From contig NZ_WFGV02000004.1 in NCBI RefSeq assembly GCF_010095445.2, forward strand, positions 143,327 through 207,326: a DNA stretch of 64,000 bases. The letters are read 5' to 3'. The notes beneath the pieces are model-generated. The model did no database searches. It saw only the letters and a list, made by a program, of their open reading frames with translations, and had not been told where the DNA came from. The position numbers and the translations under genes are program-made. Each line of letters begins with the position of its first letter. The stretch's first letter is position 1. Shown here in pieces: positions 9,122 through 19,578 of the stretch. Source of the stretch: Pseudomonas sp. TNT3 (GTDB lineage: Bacteria > Pseudomonadota > Gammaproteobacteria > Pseudomonadales > Pseudomonadaceae).

Positions 9122-9452
9122 TGCGAGTCCTCGAATTATTTTGATTGGAATGAGGTGATGCGACTTGGGGCCATACTAAACGAGTGTTCAGTAAGGCGGC
9201 AATTGGGGGGATGAATGGCTGTAACAGACGCGAAAACCACTTATCTTTCTGTTTTTTAAGGCTTTTTTGTTTCTTAACGCGAAGACAGGGATGGGTTTGT
9301 TACAACTTTGAACAACTGGGTACACCGAGGGCTTTTCCGAACTCCACAATTCATCCCGATACCCCAATACCCCCTGGAGCGCCGGGGGCGATTGGCGGGC
9401 ATAAAAAAACGCGACGGTCACCCGTCGCGTTTTTCAGTTTGCCCTTGCGCAA
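9122..9452. other. intergenic region upstream of the enoyl-CoA hydratase operon
   Basis: Holds the presumed promoter of the minus-strand CoA/aru operon and, at 9403-9434, the terminator of the permease gene. T-rich tracts occur near 9240-9275. I see no convincing operator repeat and no gene. Confidence 0.6.
9403..9434. terminator. intrinsic terminator after the permease gene
   Basis: Stem CGCGACGG / CCGTCGCG with a TCAC loop, flanked by an A-run on the left and a T-run on the right, so it can act in both directions. It lies 19 bp past the stop codon of the minus-strand permease gene. Confidence 0.9.
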
Positions 9453-10865
9453 TTACACGGACGGCAAGCTCGGCGCTAGCACGCCCTGGCGTTTACGGTA
9501 GATCAGGAAGTAAGCGCTGTAGCAGACCATGATGAAACCAAAGCCCCAATACAGCGAAGGACGTTGCGTCTCATCCAGTGCCAGGAACACAAACAGCGAG
9601 CAGCACAGTGCAATGCACGTCAGCGGAATCAGCGGGAACAACGGCGCACGGTATTTCAGGTCGCTGAGTTTGCCGCCATCACGCAGGAAGGCTTTGCGGA
9701 ACTTGTACTGCGCCAGCGCGATAACGATCCAGGTCACGGTGCCCGACATGCCACTGACCGCCATCAACACCATGAACAACGTGTCCGCCGCGATGAAGCT
9801 GGTCATCAGTGACACGAGCGCGAAGCACAGGGTGATGCTCAGCGCCCGCAATGGCACGCCACGTTTGCTCAACGTCGACAGGCCTCTTGGCGCCATGCCG
9901 GTTTTCGACATGGCCCACAAAATGCGCGTCGAGGCATACAGACCCGAGTTACCGACCGACAGAATCGCGGTAAGGATCACGAAGTTCATCAAGTCAGCGG
10001 CGTACGGAATGCCGACCATGTCGAACACCTGAACGAACGGGCTTTCCATCAGCCCCGCCTGCTCCCACGGCACAATGGCCGAGAGCACCACGATGGCCAG
10101 CACATAGAAAATCAACACACGAAACACGACATTGCGGACCGCGCGGGGAATGCTTTTTTCCGGCTGATCGGTTTCGCCAGCCGCCACGCCCATGATTTCG
10201 CAGCCCTGGAACGCGTAGACCACGGTCATCATCACCGCGAACACCGCTGAAAGGCCGTGGGGGAACAGCGAGTCACCCACCAGGTTCGTCAACAGAGGCG
10301 CCGGTGCGCCGCTGGTCAACGGAATAGCGCCGAAGATCACCAGGATACCGACCACGATGAACCCGAGAATCGCCGCAACCTTGATGCCAGAGAACCAGTA
10401 CTCCGCCTCACCGAAGGCACGGGTCGCCAGCGCGTTCAGGCCGAACAACACTGCCACGAACAATGCTGACCAGTACCAGATCGGGATGTCCGGAAACCAG
10501 CGCTGCATCAACATGCCAGCGGCGGTGAATTCCAGGCCCACGGTGGTGGCCCAGCTCATCCAGTACACCCAGCCGATCATGAAGCCTGTGGCCGGTCCGA
10601 TGAATTTGGTGGCGTGGGTCTGGAAGGAGCCCGACACCGGCATTTGCACGGACAGCTCGCCCAGGCAAACCATCACCAGGTACATCAGGAAACCGGCGAC
10701 CAGGTAAGCCAGAATCGCGCCCACCGGACCGCTTTGATTGATGATGACGCCAGACCCCATGAACAATCCGGTGCCGATCACGCCGCCCAGCGACAACATG
10801 AAAATATGCCGGCTTTTCAGGGCTCGGGTGAGATGAATGCCTTCGCGTTCGATAGGTTTGCTCAT
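9453..10865 (-). CDS. amino-acid permease, APC superfamily
   Basis: A 470-residue inner-membrane transporter with about 12 hydrophobic segments. The first helix has the APC signature LSLGGVIGTGLFMGSG, and GCEIMGVAAGE lies in the middle, so it belongs to the amino-acid transporter (AAT) branch. It lies between the AruRS sensor system and the aru catabolic genes, as does a permease at the P. aeruginosa aru locus, so arginine or a related basic amino acid is the likely substrate (inference). The gene is 208 bp downstream of aruS and has its own terminator, so it may be transcribed separately. Confidence 0.88.
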   Translation of the reverse strand: MSKPIEREGIHLTRALKSRHIFMLSLGGVIGTGLFMGSGVIINQSGPVGAILAYLVAGFLMYLVMVCLGELSVQMPVSGSFQTHATKFIGPATGFMIGWVYWMSWATTVGLEFTAAGMLMQRWFPDIPIWYWSALFVAVLFGLNALATRAFGEAEYWFSGIKVAAILGFIVVGILVIFGAIPLTSGAPAPLLTNLVGDSLFPHGLSAVFAVMMTVVYAFQGCEIMGVAAGETDQPEKSIPRAVRNVVFRVLIFYVLAIVVLSAIVPWEQAGLMESPFVQVFDMVGIPYAADLMNFVILTAILSVGNSGLYASTRILWAMSKTGMAPRGLSTLSKRGVPLRALSITLCFALVSLMTSFIAADTLFMVLMAVSGMSGTVTWIVIALAQYKFRKAFLRDGGKLSDLKYRAPLFPLIPLTCIALCCSLFVFLALDETQRPSLYWGFGFIMVCYSAYFLIYRKRQGVLAPSLPSV

Positions 10866-11073
10866 ATCGGCACCTCAGTATTTGACGAGGTGCATGGCGA
10901 ATGACAGGACGTCACGGCGCGGGGAAGAGTCAGCATTACGGCGTTTCATTATTATTATCTCCAATAAGCTTCGAAGACCGCTTGCGGCGGTTGCCATCGA
11001 TTATTGGAAGACCATGTAAGCTGGAGTTGTACGCAAGGATCAAAGATGTAAAAAGTCGTAACAAACTTGTACG

Positions 11074-13341
11074 TCAGGCGTGTAACAGATCGCCCAAGGT
11101 CTGGCGGGAGTGCCGCAGTTGCTCATGAACCTGCGGTGCCAGCACTCGCAACGCCCCTTCGTCATTGATTATCGCGGCCTCCTCCAGCGCTCGCAGTACG
11201 TTGGCCAATGCGCGGAATCCAAGCGAATCGCTGCTGCCGGCTAACCGGTGCGCCAGATGCGCGACTTCGGTGCAATCGCCGGCATCAATGGCTTCCGTCA
11301 GTGCTTCGCTGTGCTGCTTGATCGAGTCGCGCAACACCTCCAGCAAGCCCAGGAGTTTCTGTTCCCCGAGCAAGGTGCGATGCGTGTCCAGCAGCGGCCA
11401 ATCCATCGCGTCGTCATCACGTTGCGGCACCGGCAACGGCAACGGCAATTGACCGGACAATGCCTGACGCAGATTGTCGAGCTTCAGCGGTTTGGCGAGG
11501 ATGGCGTCCATGCCGGCATCCAGGTAGCCGCGCACCAGGGCCGGCTGCACGCTGGCGGTCAGGGCGAAGATTCGGCTGTGACGATTGGGCCCGTCTTCAC
11601 TGCGCAGCTGTTTGCACAACTCGACGCCACTGATGCCAGGCAAATGCACGTCGAGCAGGATCAAATCGAACCTCTGCGCGGTGCATAGCGTCAGTGCCTG
11701 CCGGGCTTCTTCGGCGAACCAGACCTGATGCCCGTCTCGCTGCAACAATCCGTTGACCACTTCGCGGTTCAGCGCCACGTCCTCGACCACCAGAATGTTC
11801 AGCGCGCGGCCCGGGACGCTGCTCAACTTCACACTGGCCATCGCAGCGGTCGGTTGCAACGCCAGTTCAAACCAGAAACAGCTGCCCCGCCCGACTTCGC
11901 TGTCAACGCCGATCCGCCCGCCCAACTGCTCCACCAGGTGCTTGCTGATCGCCAACCCGAGCCCGGTGCCGCCGAAGCGTTGCGCGACTTCTTCACTGGC
12001 CTGGGTGAAGCGTTCGAAGATCTTTTCCTGCATCGCCGGCGCGATGCCAATGCCGTTGTCGGTCACGCTCACGCGTAGCCACTGAGCAGCGTGATCAGAA
12101 ACGGCAGGCAGCAGGATGACCTCCACCGTGACCTCGCCGCCTTCGGTGAACTTGATCGCATTCGCCAGCAAGTTACTGAGCACCTGACGCAAGAATTGCT
12201 CGGCCCCAAGATGTCGGTCCGCCACCTGTGGATCGACCCGGCATTGCAGCATCGTGTCGTTGCTCGATGCCCGTGGCTCAAGCAGCGTCAACACTTCATC
12301 GAGCAATTGTCGCAGGGAAAAATTGACCGGCTCGGGATGGCTTTCACCCTCTTCCAGCCGGGCGAAATACAGCACCTCGTTGAGGATCGACAGCAACCCT
12401 TCGCCAGCCTTGTACAACGCATCCAGACGTTTGCCGTCGCGCTCATCCAGACGGGCGTCGCGCAGCAATTCGGCCATGCCAAGAATGCCGTTGAGCGGTG
12501 TGCGCAGTTCGTGGCTCATGGTCGCGAGGAAACGCGACTTGGCGAGGTTGGCCGCTTCCGCTTCGTCCTTGGCGCGCATCAGGCTGGCGGTGCGGCGCTC
12601 GACCCTGCGCTGCAGTTCATCGCGGTTGGTCTGCAGGGCCAATCGATCGGTTTCGCGCCGGGCAATGTCGCTGAGTATCGCTCGACGCATGTCGTCCAGC
12701 GCGTAGGCCACGGTGTCGATTTCGTCTTCGTCAGGGTGCGATTTTTTGTCCAGGTGCAGCGGCTCGTGCCAGTCGCCCGCAGCGATGCGTCGGGCAAAGT
12801 CGGCCATCACTTGCAGATGACGCGTGACCAAACGGTAAAACAACGCCGAGAGCACGACCGCCAACCCGCACAGGAACACACTCATCCACAACAGGCTGGT
12901 CAATCCCGTGGTGTATAGACGTTCATGCACCGCGCCGAGATCGGTGCTGACTTCCAATTGACCCAGATGCCGCAACGGTCCTGACGGCGGTTGATAGTCC
13001 AGTTCAAAACGCTCGATGCGCAATGCCCCTGCCGGGTCGGGATTACCTTGCAGCAGATTGAAATCGGGGCTGATCAAACGAACACGCGCCACGTCTGAGA
13101 AGTCCACCAGGCCGCGGAGTTGCACATTGAGCTGGTCCTGGTTCAAGTCCCAGAGACTGCGTTCCAGACTCGCGAGATAGCCGGCGCGAATCAGCTCCAT
13201 GCGCGAGTCGATGTCGCGCATTTCGCGTTGGTATTCGAAGTACAACTGCACGCTGCTCGCCAGCACCGTGAAGCACAGACTGAAGAACAGAATGAACAAC
13301 AGGAGCCGACGCAGCAGCCCGACCGGGCGCGCATGAATCAT
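11074..13341 (-). CDS. aruS: hybrid sensor histidine kinase AruS (HisKA-HATPase-REC-Hpt)
   Basis: A 755-residue membrane kinase. There is a TM helix near residues 12-32, a periplasmic region to about 145, a second TM near 150-170, then HAMP, HisKA with [20 protein letters not shown] (phospho-His), HATPase_c ([11 protein letters not shown]), a receiver domain with the phospho-Asp in [10 protein letters not shown], and a C-terminal Hpt domain with [13 protein letters not shown]. It is thus a full four-step phosphorelay in one chain. Its ATG overlaps the stop of the binding-protein gene by 4 bp (ATGA), so the two are translationally coupled. By synteny with P. aeruginosa it controls the arginine-transaminase genes together with AruR. 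Confidence 0.88.
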   Translation of the reverse strand: MIHARPVGLLRRLLLFILFFSLCFTVLASSVQLYFEYQREMRDIDSRMELIRAGYLASLERSLWDLNQDQLNVQLRGLVDFSDVARVRLISPDFNLLQGNPDPAGALRIERFELDYQPPSGPLRHLGQLEVSTDLGAVHERLYTTGLTSLLWMSVFLCGLAVVLSALFYRLVTRHLQVMADFARRIAAGDWHEPLHLDKKSHPDEDEIDTVAYALDDMRRAILSDIARRETDRLALQTNRDELQRRVERRTASLMRAKDEAEAANLAKSRFLATMSHELRTPLNGILGMAELLRDARLDERDGKRLDALYKAGEGLLSILNEVLYFARLEEGESHPEPVNFSLRQLLDEVLTLLEPRASSNDTMLQCRVDPQVADRHLGAEQFLRQVLSNLLANAIKFTEGGEVTVEVILLPAVSDHAAQWLRVSVTDNGIGIAPAMQEKIFERFTQASEEVAQRFGGTGLGLAISKHLVEQLGGRIGVDSEVGRGSCFWFELALQPTAAMASVKLSSVPGRALNILVVEDVALNREVVNGLLQRDGHQVWFAEEARQALTLCTAQRFDLILLDVHLPGISGVELCKQLRSEDGPNRHSRIFALTASVQPALVRGYLDAGMDAILAKPLKLDNLRQALSGQLPLPLPVPQRDDDAMDWPLLDTHRTLLGEQKLLGLLEVLRDSIKQHSEALTEAIDAGDCTEVAHLAHRLAGSSDSLGFRALANVLRALEEAAIINDEGALRVLAPQVHEQLRHSRQTLGDLLHA

Positions 13342-14111
13342 GGTGAACTCGTGGGCGGTTTCAGGAGGTCGCGGTAAATGGCTTCACTTTCAGCCAGCAG
13401 GCGGTCGACCTGTCCCGAGTCAATCATGTGCTGCAACTGTTCATTGATCTCCGGCATCCGCCTGGCCAGGGACGAACGCCGAGAGACGGCCACGCGCAGA
13501 GAGTCCACGCCAAAAGAATTGCGCAAGGCGACGATGTCCTGTGCACCCGCCAGCGTATCGACTTGCATTTGTCCTGTGCGCCGTTCCGAGACGATGAAAT
13601 CGATGCGTCCACGCATCAGTTTTCCGAAGTTCTGACGGCTGTCCGATACCCTTTCAAAGTTCTGATGTTCGGCGACGAAGCGGTCGAACACTTCGCCGTA
13701 ACTTTCGCCGAACAAAAAGCCGCCCCGGTAATTGGCCAGGTCTTCGAGACGATCGATTTTTACCGGGTGCTGACGGTTGATGAACACGGCCACCTCTTCG
13801 CGCAACACCGGCACCGTCGAGAACACCAGACCGTGTTCACGCTCCGCGGTCCGGTAAGCCAGTACCACATCTACCCGACCCTCGGCGGCGTCCAGAACGC
13901 AGCGATTCCAGTTGTCCAACTCGACCATTTCGACTTCATAGCCCAATCGCGCAAACAGTTCATTCACCACACTGGGGGCCAGGCCACGCATGTGTTTGCC
14001 GTCGCTCCAGGAGATGGGTGGGTAGACCGGATAGTCGCAGTAGCGGACCTTTTCCGCAGCCATCACACCCGTGGCCAACAGCATCAAAATACAAACGAGC
14101 CACTGCCGCAT
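13338..14111 (-). CDS. periplasmic amino-acid-binding protein (SBP_bac_3) linked to AruS
   Basis: A 257-residue protein with a clear signal peptide (hydrophobic residues 4-18, cleavage near VMAAEK) and a type II periplasmic-binding fold of the PBPb/SBP_bac_3 family ([14 protein letters not shown], then [21 protein letters not shown]). No permease or ATPase gene adjoins it. It sits between aruR and aruS, with a 5-bp gap on one side and an ATGA overlap on the other. The most economical reading is that it is the ligand-sensing subunit of the AruS kinase rather than part of an ABC importer. Confidence 0.82.
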   Translation of the reverse strand: MRQWLVCILMLLATGVMAAEKVRYCDYPVYPPISWSDGKHMRGLAPSVVNELFARLGYEVEMVELDNWNRCVLDAAEGRVDVVLAYRTAEREHGLVFSTVPVLREEVAVFINRQHPVKIDRLEDLANYRGGFLFGESYGEVFDRFVAEHQNFERVSDSRQNFGKLMRGRIDFIVSERRTGQMQVDTLAGAQDIVALRNSFGVDSLRVAVSRRSSLARRMPEINEQLQHMIDSGQVDRLLAESEAIYRDLLKPPTSSP

Positions 14112-14116
14112 CGTGC

Positions 14117-14833
14117 TCAGGCCGCCGCGCTGGCGGTGAACAGATAGCCGGCACCATGGATGGTAATGATCAATTGCGGCTCGGCCGGATCGTCGTGCAA
14201 CTTGCGACGCAAGCGCCCGACCAGCACGTCGATGGAACGGTCGTTAGGCACCCATTCACGGTTGCGGATCTGGTCCATCAACTGATCGCGACTCAGGGTA
14301 TGGCCGCTGTTGCGCAGGAATACGCTGAGCAGCTGGTACTCGCCGTGGGTCAGCAGGGTTTCGCAGCCACTCTGGTCGATCAACCGCCGACGATCGGTGT
14401 CCAGCGCCCAGGCCGCGAACTGTTTGACGGGCCGGGAAATACTCGCAACCGGTTGCGGTGTATGGGCATGGCGAACCCGGCGGATGAGGTTCTTCGCCCG
14501 GGAGACCAGTTCGCGTGGATTGAGGGGTTTGATCACGTAATCATCGGCGCCGCACTCGAGGCCGACGATACGATCGATTTCATCGTTGCGGCCGGTGATC
14601 AGAATGATCCCGACCTCCGAGCGGACCCGCAGTTCTCGGGTCAAGGTCAGGCCGTCCTTGCCCGGCAAGCGGATATCGAGCATCACCAGATCGACGGAAT
14701 GGCTCGCCAGAAAGGTTTCGGCCAGTTCCGCGGTGGCGGCGCAATGCACTTCATAACCTTCCTGGGACAGGTAGGCCTGCAGCAGTTCGCGAATCAGCGG
14801 ATCGTCATCGACGATCAATACCCGAGGAGTCAT
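14117..14833 (-). CDS. aruR: response regulator AruR, OmpR/PhoB family
   Basis: A 238-residue protein. The N-terminal receiver has acidic residues in LIVDDDPL, the phospho-Asp in LVMLDIRLPG and the conserved Lys in DDYVIKPLNPREL. The C-terminal winged-helix DNA-binding domain includes LTHGEYQLLSVFLRN and RSIDVLVGRLRRKL. It is the first gene of the aruR-SBP-aruS set. It is predicted to activate the aru catabolic genes in response to arginine; that role is taken from the P. aeruginosa system of the same arrangement. Confidence 0.9.
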   Translation of the reverse strand: MTPRVLIVDDDPLIRELLQAYLSQEGYEVHCAATAELAETFLASHSVDLVMLDIRLPGKDGLTLTRELRVRSEVGIILITGRNDEIDRIVGLECGADDYVIKPLNPRELVSRAKNLIRRVRHAHTPQPVASISRPVKQFAAWALDTDRRRLIDQSGCETLLTHGEYQLLSVFLRNSGHTLSRDQLMDQIRNREWVPNDRSIDVLVGRLRRKLHDDPAEPQLIITIHGAGYLFTASAAA

Positions 14834-14925
14834 CGCTAGGTGTCCTGCTTATGCCCGAAGGCGTGTTTCTTATTAGAGTTTTTTCCTGCACTGGCGCCAG
14901 AGAGTATCCACTGCTGAACGATCGA

Positions 14926-15573
14926 TCAACAGCCCGTCGTCTGGACGCAAAATCTCTGTCGACCGCCGGCTTGCAATCCATCGACCCAGGCTTCACAAAT
15001 CTGGATGCCCTGTTCCGGGGTGAAGGTGCCGGGGTTCAATCCGGATTCCAGCCACAAGCCGTCGAGCAATGCACTGAGGCTGATGGCCGCCAGGTCGGAA
15101 TCAAAGTTTTCCCAGCCCTCCTCCTGTGCCAGCTCATTCAGCACCTTGCGCAGGATGCCGCGGTACTCACCGTAGGAATGTTCGTGCGCAAGGTTGATCG
15201 CTTCCGCCGTTTTCACCGCGCCCCAGAACGCCAGCCAGGCGTCTAGCAGTTGCGGGTCCAGCAGCTCAGCGGAAAACGAGCCCCGGAAGAAGGCCGAAAA
15301 ACGCTCGCGGGCATTGGGTGCTGCCTGCTCCATCGCGGCGCGTAACAAGCCCATCACACGGCCGGTCACCGCCAGATAGGCTTCTGCGACCAGTTCGTCT
15401 TTGCCGGAATAGTGATGACTGATGAGGCCGACGGAGACACCGGCCTCGGCGGAAATCTTGCGGATGGAGGCGCCCTGAAAGCCATGGCGCTTGAGGCAAA
15501 CGAGCGTTGCCTCGATGAGATTGGTTTTGCGCAGTTCTGGCGCCATTCTGGAGAATCGGACTTCCTGTGTCAT
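14926..15573 (-). CDS. TetR-family regulator, BetI-like
   Basis: A 215-residue repressor. The N-terminal helix-turn-helix is well preserved (ASIRKISAEAGVSVGLISHH then YSGKDELVAEA), and the C-terminal ligand domain matches the BetI-type TetR_C group (LDAWLAFWGAV near the middle, ALLDGLWLESGL near the end). It follows the decayed oprD/amidohydrolase relic and may once have controlled it, or may control the flavin oxidoreductase farther on; no operator repeat was identified. Choline/betaine-type ligands are common in this subfamily, but nothing here fixes the ligand. Confidence 0.85.
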   Translation of the reverse strand: MTQEVRFSRMAPELRKTNLIEATLVCLKRHGFQGASIRKISAEAGVSVGLISHHYSGKDELVAEAYLAVTGRVMGLLRAAMEQAAPNARERFSAFFRGSFSAELLDPQLLDAWLAFWGAVKTAEAINLAHEHSYGEYRGILRKVLNELAQEEGWENFDSDLAAISLSALLDGLWLESGLNPGTFTPEQGIQICEAWVDGLQAGGRQRFCVQTTGC

Positions 15574-15676
15574 TGGAGGACGTTCCTGGAGGCGAGAGTT
15601 GAGCCCTGAGCGAGCCGTTCACGAACTGAACGACTGTACAGCAACTACCCTCGCCGACTCCAGATGTAGATCCCGT

Positions 15677-16387
15677 TTACATCTCGGGGAATATATCGGA
15701 AGGAACAATGGCGCCGCCCTTCATGACCACCGGTGTTTTCTCGAGGATTGAGATGTCGGCGATCGGATCGCCATCGACGGCGATCATGTCGGCAAATCGA
15801 CCGGCACTCACGGCGCCTACGTCCTGCTGCCAATTCAGCAAGTCGGCGGCAACCAAGGTAGCGGATTGGATCGCCTGCATGGGGGTCATGCCGTACTTCA
15901 CCATGTAGGCAAACTGTCGGGCATTTTTGCCATGCGGGTAAATGCCCGCATCCGTGCCGTAGGCGATTTTAACCCCGGCCTTCACCGCTTTGCGGAAACC
16001 TTCGCGCTGGACTTCAGTGGTTTCAGTGTTTTTGCGCAGGTAATCTTCCGGCCACTCTTCCTCGCGCCCCACTTTATCGATGTAGTCACCGTTGTAGATG
16101 TCCATGACCAGATAGGTCCCGTTGTCCTTGGCCAACTTGACGCCTTCGTCGTCGAGTAACGAAGCATGCTCCACGGACTTCACCCCTGCACGAATGGCAG
16201 CTTTGATGCCGTCGGCGCCATGGGCGTGAACAGTGGCATAGCTTTTATGAACCTTGGCTTCCTGCACCACCGCACGCATCTCGTCTTCGGTCATTTCCAT
16301 CTGACCGGGTTCGGTTCCTTCGGCCAGTACTGCGCCCGTCCCGACCATCTTGATGGTGTCGACACCATGCTGGAACAGGTAGCGGGT
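15677..16387 (-). pseudogene. amidohydrolase, N-terminal part missing
   Basis: The C-terminal 237 or so residues of a metal-dependent amidohydrolase (imidazolonepropionase/Xaa-Pro dipeptidase type): ATVHAHGADGIKAAIRAG and SVEHASLLDDEG with metal-ligand histidines, AYGTDAGIYPHG with the catalytic Asp, and the closing SAGRFADMIAVDGDP. The intact family has about 400-430 residues. The first half, including the N-terminal HxH metal site, is absent. Instead the frame runs upstream, with no break at the junction near 16387, into C-terminal sequence of an OprD porin. With no signal peptide, no first metal site and a stop codon in the upstream porin part, it is very unlikely to be functional. Confidence 0.8.
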
Positions 16388-17340
16388 CTTGAGTTTTGCG
16401 TCATTGGTGATTCTTAGTTGTCTGACGCTATCTCCGGTAAAAGCGTGTTCGGCATACCGCACTCGAACCGACAGATCCTTCAACGGACCGCTTTCAACAA
16501 CTGTTTTAAGGTCAACATCTCGCTCTATTTGCTTATCCGAATGAGCGAAGTAGGCATATAAACCATCAGGATCAACTTTTTAATTATCGACATCGAACCC
16601 GTAGATGTATTTGAAAGACAACGTCGTATGCAAGACGCCCGTTGAGCCAAAATCATATTCATACGCCAATCCGACTGATTGTTCTCCGGGGCCGTTGAAG
16701 TCCCCGTACTGCGAAGAGTTAGCCAAATAAATAGAGTCCATGCAGGTGCCGTCCGAAGCCATCAAATGATCAAACGGCTGACTCCCGTGTATTTTTTGAT
16801 AGGACAGCGTGAAGGTGTGTGGACCGTTGGCATAGGCATTGGCTAACGACCAGGCAGTGACGTTGATATCCCCGGCACGGGCCTGGCCCTCGTCCAGAGA
16901 GCGATACAGGTTGAAGTCGAAGCTCAGGGATTGTTCGGCATCCAACGCCAGGCTGTAGTTGCCGTTGACGTAGTACTGACGCCACAGGTCTTGCGCGCGG
17001 GAGGCGTAGAAGCCGACGCTGCCTTCCTCCACTGGCGTGTAAGTCAAGCCGGCGTAGTCCACATCGCCAGCTTCCACTGCGGCGTAACCGGCCATGAAAC
17101 CACCGTCGTGGTTAGTGCTGGTGTAGCCTCGCGTAGAGTAAAAATGCCCAATATCGATGTTGACCTTGTCGATATCATCACTTAACAACTGTATGCCCCG
17201 GGTGGTCATGGGCATCAGTCGCAGGTCGGGCGTTGCGAACACCGGGTTATGGGGCGCAGGTCGCCATACTTCAAAACCGTGTTCGACACTTTCATTTTTA
17301 CCGACGAATTGAGTGTCGATGACTCGGTTTTTTCATCGTC
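16388..17340 (-). pseudogene. OprD-family outer-membrane porin remnant
   Basis: Reading from the right, recognisable OprD sequence begins near 17340 (SSTLNSSVKMKVSNTVLKYG), shifts frame near 17251 by what looks like a one-base loss (KYGDLRP then NPVFATPDLRLMP), continues through WRQYYVNGNYSL and SLSFDFNLYRS, and meets an in-frame TAA at 16580. Porin sequence resumes in the same frame after that stop (QIERDVDLKTVVESG, then KDLSVRVRYAEH) and fuses to the amidohydrolase. The signal peptide and first third of the barrel are missing, and the last beta strand is replaced by the fusion. The lesions are independent, so this is an old relic. Confidence 0.85.
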
Positions 17341-17546
17341 ACCGTCAGCTTGATCGTCCTGTGTAAGTCAAGTAACGCCATGTAACAGCGTTATTACATC
17401 ACTCTCAGACATTTCTGTTCGTTGATCTGCCAGAAGACCATCAGTAAAGAAATCTGTTGATTTTTTACTTACGGTAAATTCTTATAGAAAAATAATAATC
17501 GCCGAAAACGGCCTTTCGGCTTCAGCCTGCCTGGAGTACCTGCACC

Positions 17547-19508
17547 ATGCCGACCTCGTCCAGCGCCTTTGCGCACCTTTTCGAACCGTTGCAGTTGCGT
17601 GGAAAACGCCTGAAAAACCGCATCATGTCGAGCGGCCACGACACCTCGATGCCCACCGACAACCTGGTGAATGATCAATTGATCGCGTACCACAAAGCAC
17701 GAGCTGAAGGCGGTGCCGGGCTGATCGTGCTGCAGGTGGCCGGTGTGCATGACAGCGCCCGTTACACCTCCCACGTGCTGATGGCCACCGATGACGCCTG
17801 CATCGAGGGTTACCGCAAACTGGCACAAACCTGTCATGAACACGGCACGGTGGTGCTGTCGCAGGTGTTCCATCCGGGGCGTGAAATCATGGAGTCCAGT
17901 GATGGCCTGCTGGCGGTGGCCTACTCCGCTTCAGCAGTGCCCAACGAGCGGTTTCGGGTGATGCCGCGGGCGCTGGATCAAGTGATGATCGACGAGATCG
18001 TTGCCGGTTACGGTGCAGCGGCAAAACGTCTGTATCAGGCCGGGATCGATGGCGTGGAAGTGGTCGCCAGCCATGGTTATCTGCCGGCGCAATTCATCAA
18101 CCCGCGGGTCAACCGTCGCACCGACGACTACAACGGCGAGCTGGAACAGCGCCTGCGTTTCCTGCGTGAAGTGATTGCGTCGGTGCGCGCCAGCACCGAC
18201 GAACAGTTCATCATCGGCCTGCGTATCTCCGCCGATGAGCGTGATCCCGAAGGGCTCACCGAGGACGAATCCCTGGCCGCCGTACAGTCGCTGCAACCGC
18301 TGCTGGATTACGTGCACATCGTCGCGGGAACCTCGGCGTCGCTGGGTGGTGCGGTGCACATCGTGCCGCCCATGGCCATCGAAGCCGCGTACCTGGCCAA
18401 GGAGGCGGGGACGTTCAAGGCCGGCCTGTCGATCCCGCTGTTCGTCACCGGACGCATCAATCAACCTCAGGAAGCCGAGTTGATCCTGGCGCGCGGTCAG
18501 GCCGACGTCTGCGGCATGACCCGCGCACTCATCTGCGACCCGCAAATGCCCAACAAGACCGACACTGGACATGTCGAGGATGTACGGGCGTGCATCGCCT
18601 GCAATCAGGCGTGCATCGGCCACTTCCATAAAGGTCTGCCGATCTCCTGCATTCAAGCCCCGGAGACCGGGCGCGAGCTGATCTTTGGCCAGCGGCAACC
18701 TACGGGACAGCGTAAACGCATCATGATTGCCGGCGGCGGACCTGCCGGGATGAAAGCCGCTGCCGTCGCCGCTCAGCGTGGGCACGACGTCACCCTCTAC
18801 GAGGCCAGTTCGCAGCTGGGTGGCCAGGTTCTGCTCGCGCAGCTTCTACCCCGGCGCAGTGAATTCGGCGGCGCCAGCACCAACCTGCAACGGGAGATGG
18901 AATTGGCCGGCGTGCGCGTCGTGCGCAACACCCGTGTCGACCGGGCATTGGTGGAGCGCGAACGGCCCGACATGGTGATCGTCGCGACAGGCGCCGAGCC
19001 GTATTGGCCGGCCTTCGAACGCGGCGGCGAGTTGCAGGTGGTGGACGCCTGGCAAGTGCTGCGCGATGAGGTGCAGATCGGGCGTTCGGTGGTGGTGGTC
19101 GATTGGCGTTGCGACTGGATCGGCCCCGGCATTGCCGAACGATTGGTGCGCGCAGGGCATCAGGTGCAACTCGCGGTGAACGGCACTCACTGCGGGGAAA
19201 ACCTGCCGCTGTATGTGCGCGATCAACTGGCAGGAGAACTGCACAAACTGGGCATTCCGATCACGCCGTACGCCCGACTGTATGGTTGCGACGACAACAC
19301 CGTTTACCTGCAGCACACCGCCAGCGGCGAGCCGATGCTGTTCGAAACCGTCGACACACTGGTGCTCTGCCAGGGACATCAACCCGTCGATACCCTCGGC
19401 GCAGAACTGCAAGGCCTGGCGGAGATTCGGCGCATCGGCGACTGCCTTGCACCGCGCACCGCCGAAGAGGCGATTTACGAAGGTTTGAAAGTCGCCTGGG
19501 AGCTTTGA
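17547..19508 (+). CDS. NADH:flavin oxidoreductase / 2,4-dienoyl-CoA reductase-type FMN-FeS-FAD enzyme
   Basis: A 653-residue protein with an N-terminal Old-Yellow-Enzyme TIM barrel (LFEPLQLRGKRLKNRIM; ASHGYLPAQFINPRVNRRTDDY), a cysteine cluster CIACNQACIG...C for a 4Fe-4S centre (about residues 350-370), and a C-terminal FAD/NAD(P) domain starting at IMIAGGGPAGMKAA. This is the layout of 2,4-dienoyl-CoA reductase, trimethylamine dehydrogenase and several N-demethylases of betaine-like compounds. The catalytic barrel has SHGYL where many relatives have a His-Gly pair. The exact substrate cannot be told; the BetI-like regulator nearby makes an N-methylated compound a reasonable guess. The next gene is an XRE-cupin regulator. 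Confidence 0.85.
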   Translation: MPTSSSAFAHLFEPLQLRGKRLKNRIMSSGHDTSMPTDNLVNDQLIAYHKARAEGGAGLIVLQVAGVHDSARYTSHVLMATDDACIEGYRKLAQTCHEHGTVVLSQVFHPGREIMESSDGLLAVAYSASAVPNERFRVMPRALDQVMIDEIVAGYGAAAKRLYQAGIDGVEVVASHGYLPAQFINPRVNRRTDDYNGELEQRLRFLREVIASVRASTDEQFIIGLRISADERDPEGLTEDESLAAVQSLQPLLDYVHIVAGTSASLGGAVHIVPPMAIEAAYLAKEAGTFKAGLSIPLFVTGRINQPQEAELILARGQADVCGMTRALICDPQMPNKTDTGHVEDVRACIACNQACIGHFHKGLPISCIQAPETGRELIFGQRQPTGQRKRIMIAGGGPAGMKAAAVAAQRGHDVTLYEASSQLGGQVLLAQLLPRRSEFGGASTNLQREMELAGVRVVRNTRVDRALVERERPDMVIVATGAEPYWPAFERGGELQVVDAWQVLRDEVQIGRSVVVVDWRCDWIGPGIAERLVRAGHQVQLAVNGTHCGENLPLYVRDQLAGELHKLGIPITPYARLYGCDDNTVYLQHTASGEPMLFETVDTLVLCQGHQPVDTLGAELQGLAEIRRIGDCLAPRTAEEAIYEGLKVAWEL

Positions 19509-19578
19509 GCCTGTTTTATACTCCGGGGCTTTTACACGCAGGCTCGCGCGCGAGCCTCACCCCGGTTCGGAGCACGCC

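Noticed and set aside
15677..17340. a working porin-amidohydrolase fusion protein
   Set aside because: The frame has a TAA stop at 16580, a frame slip near 17251, no signal peptide and no first metal site.
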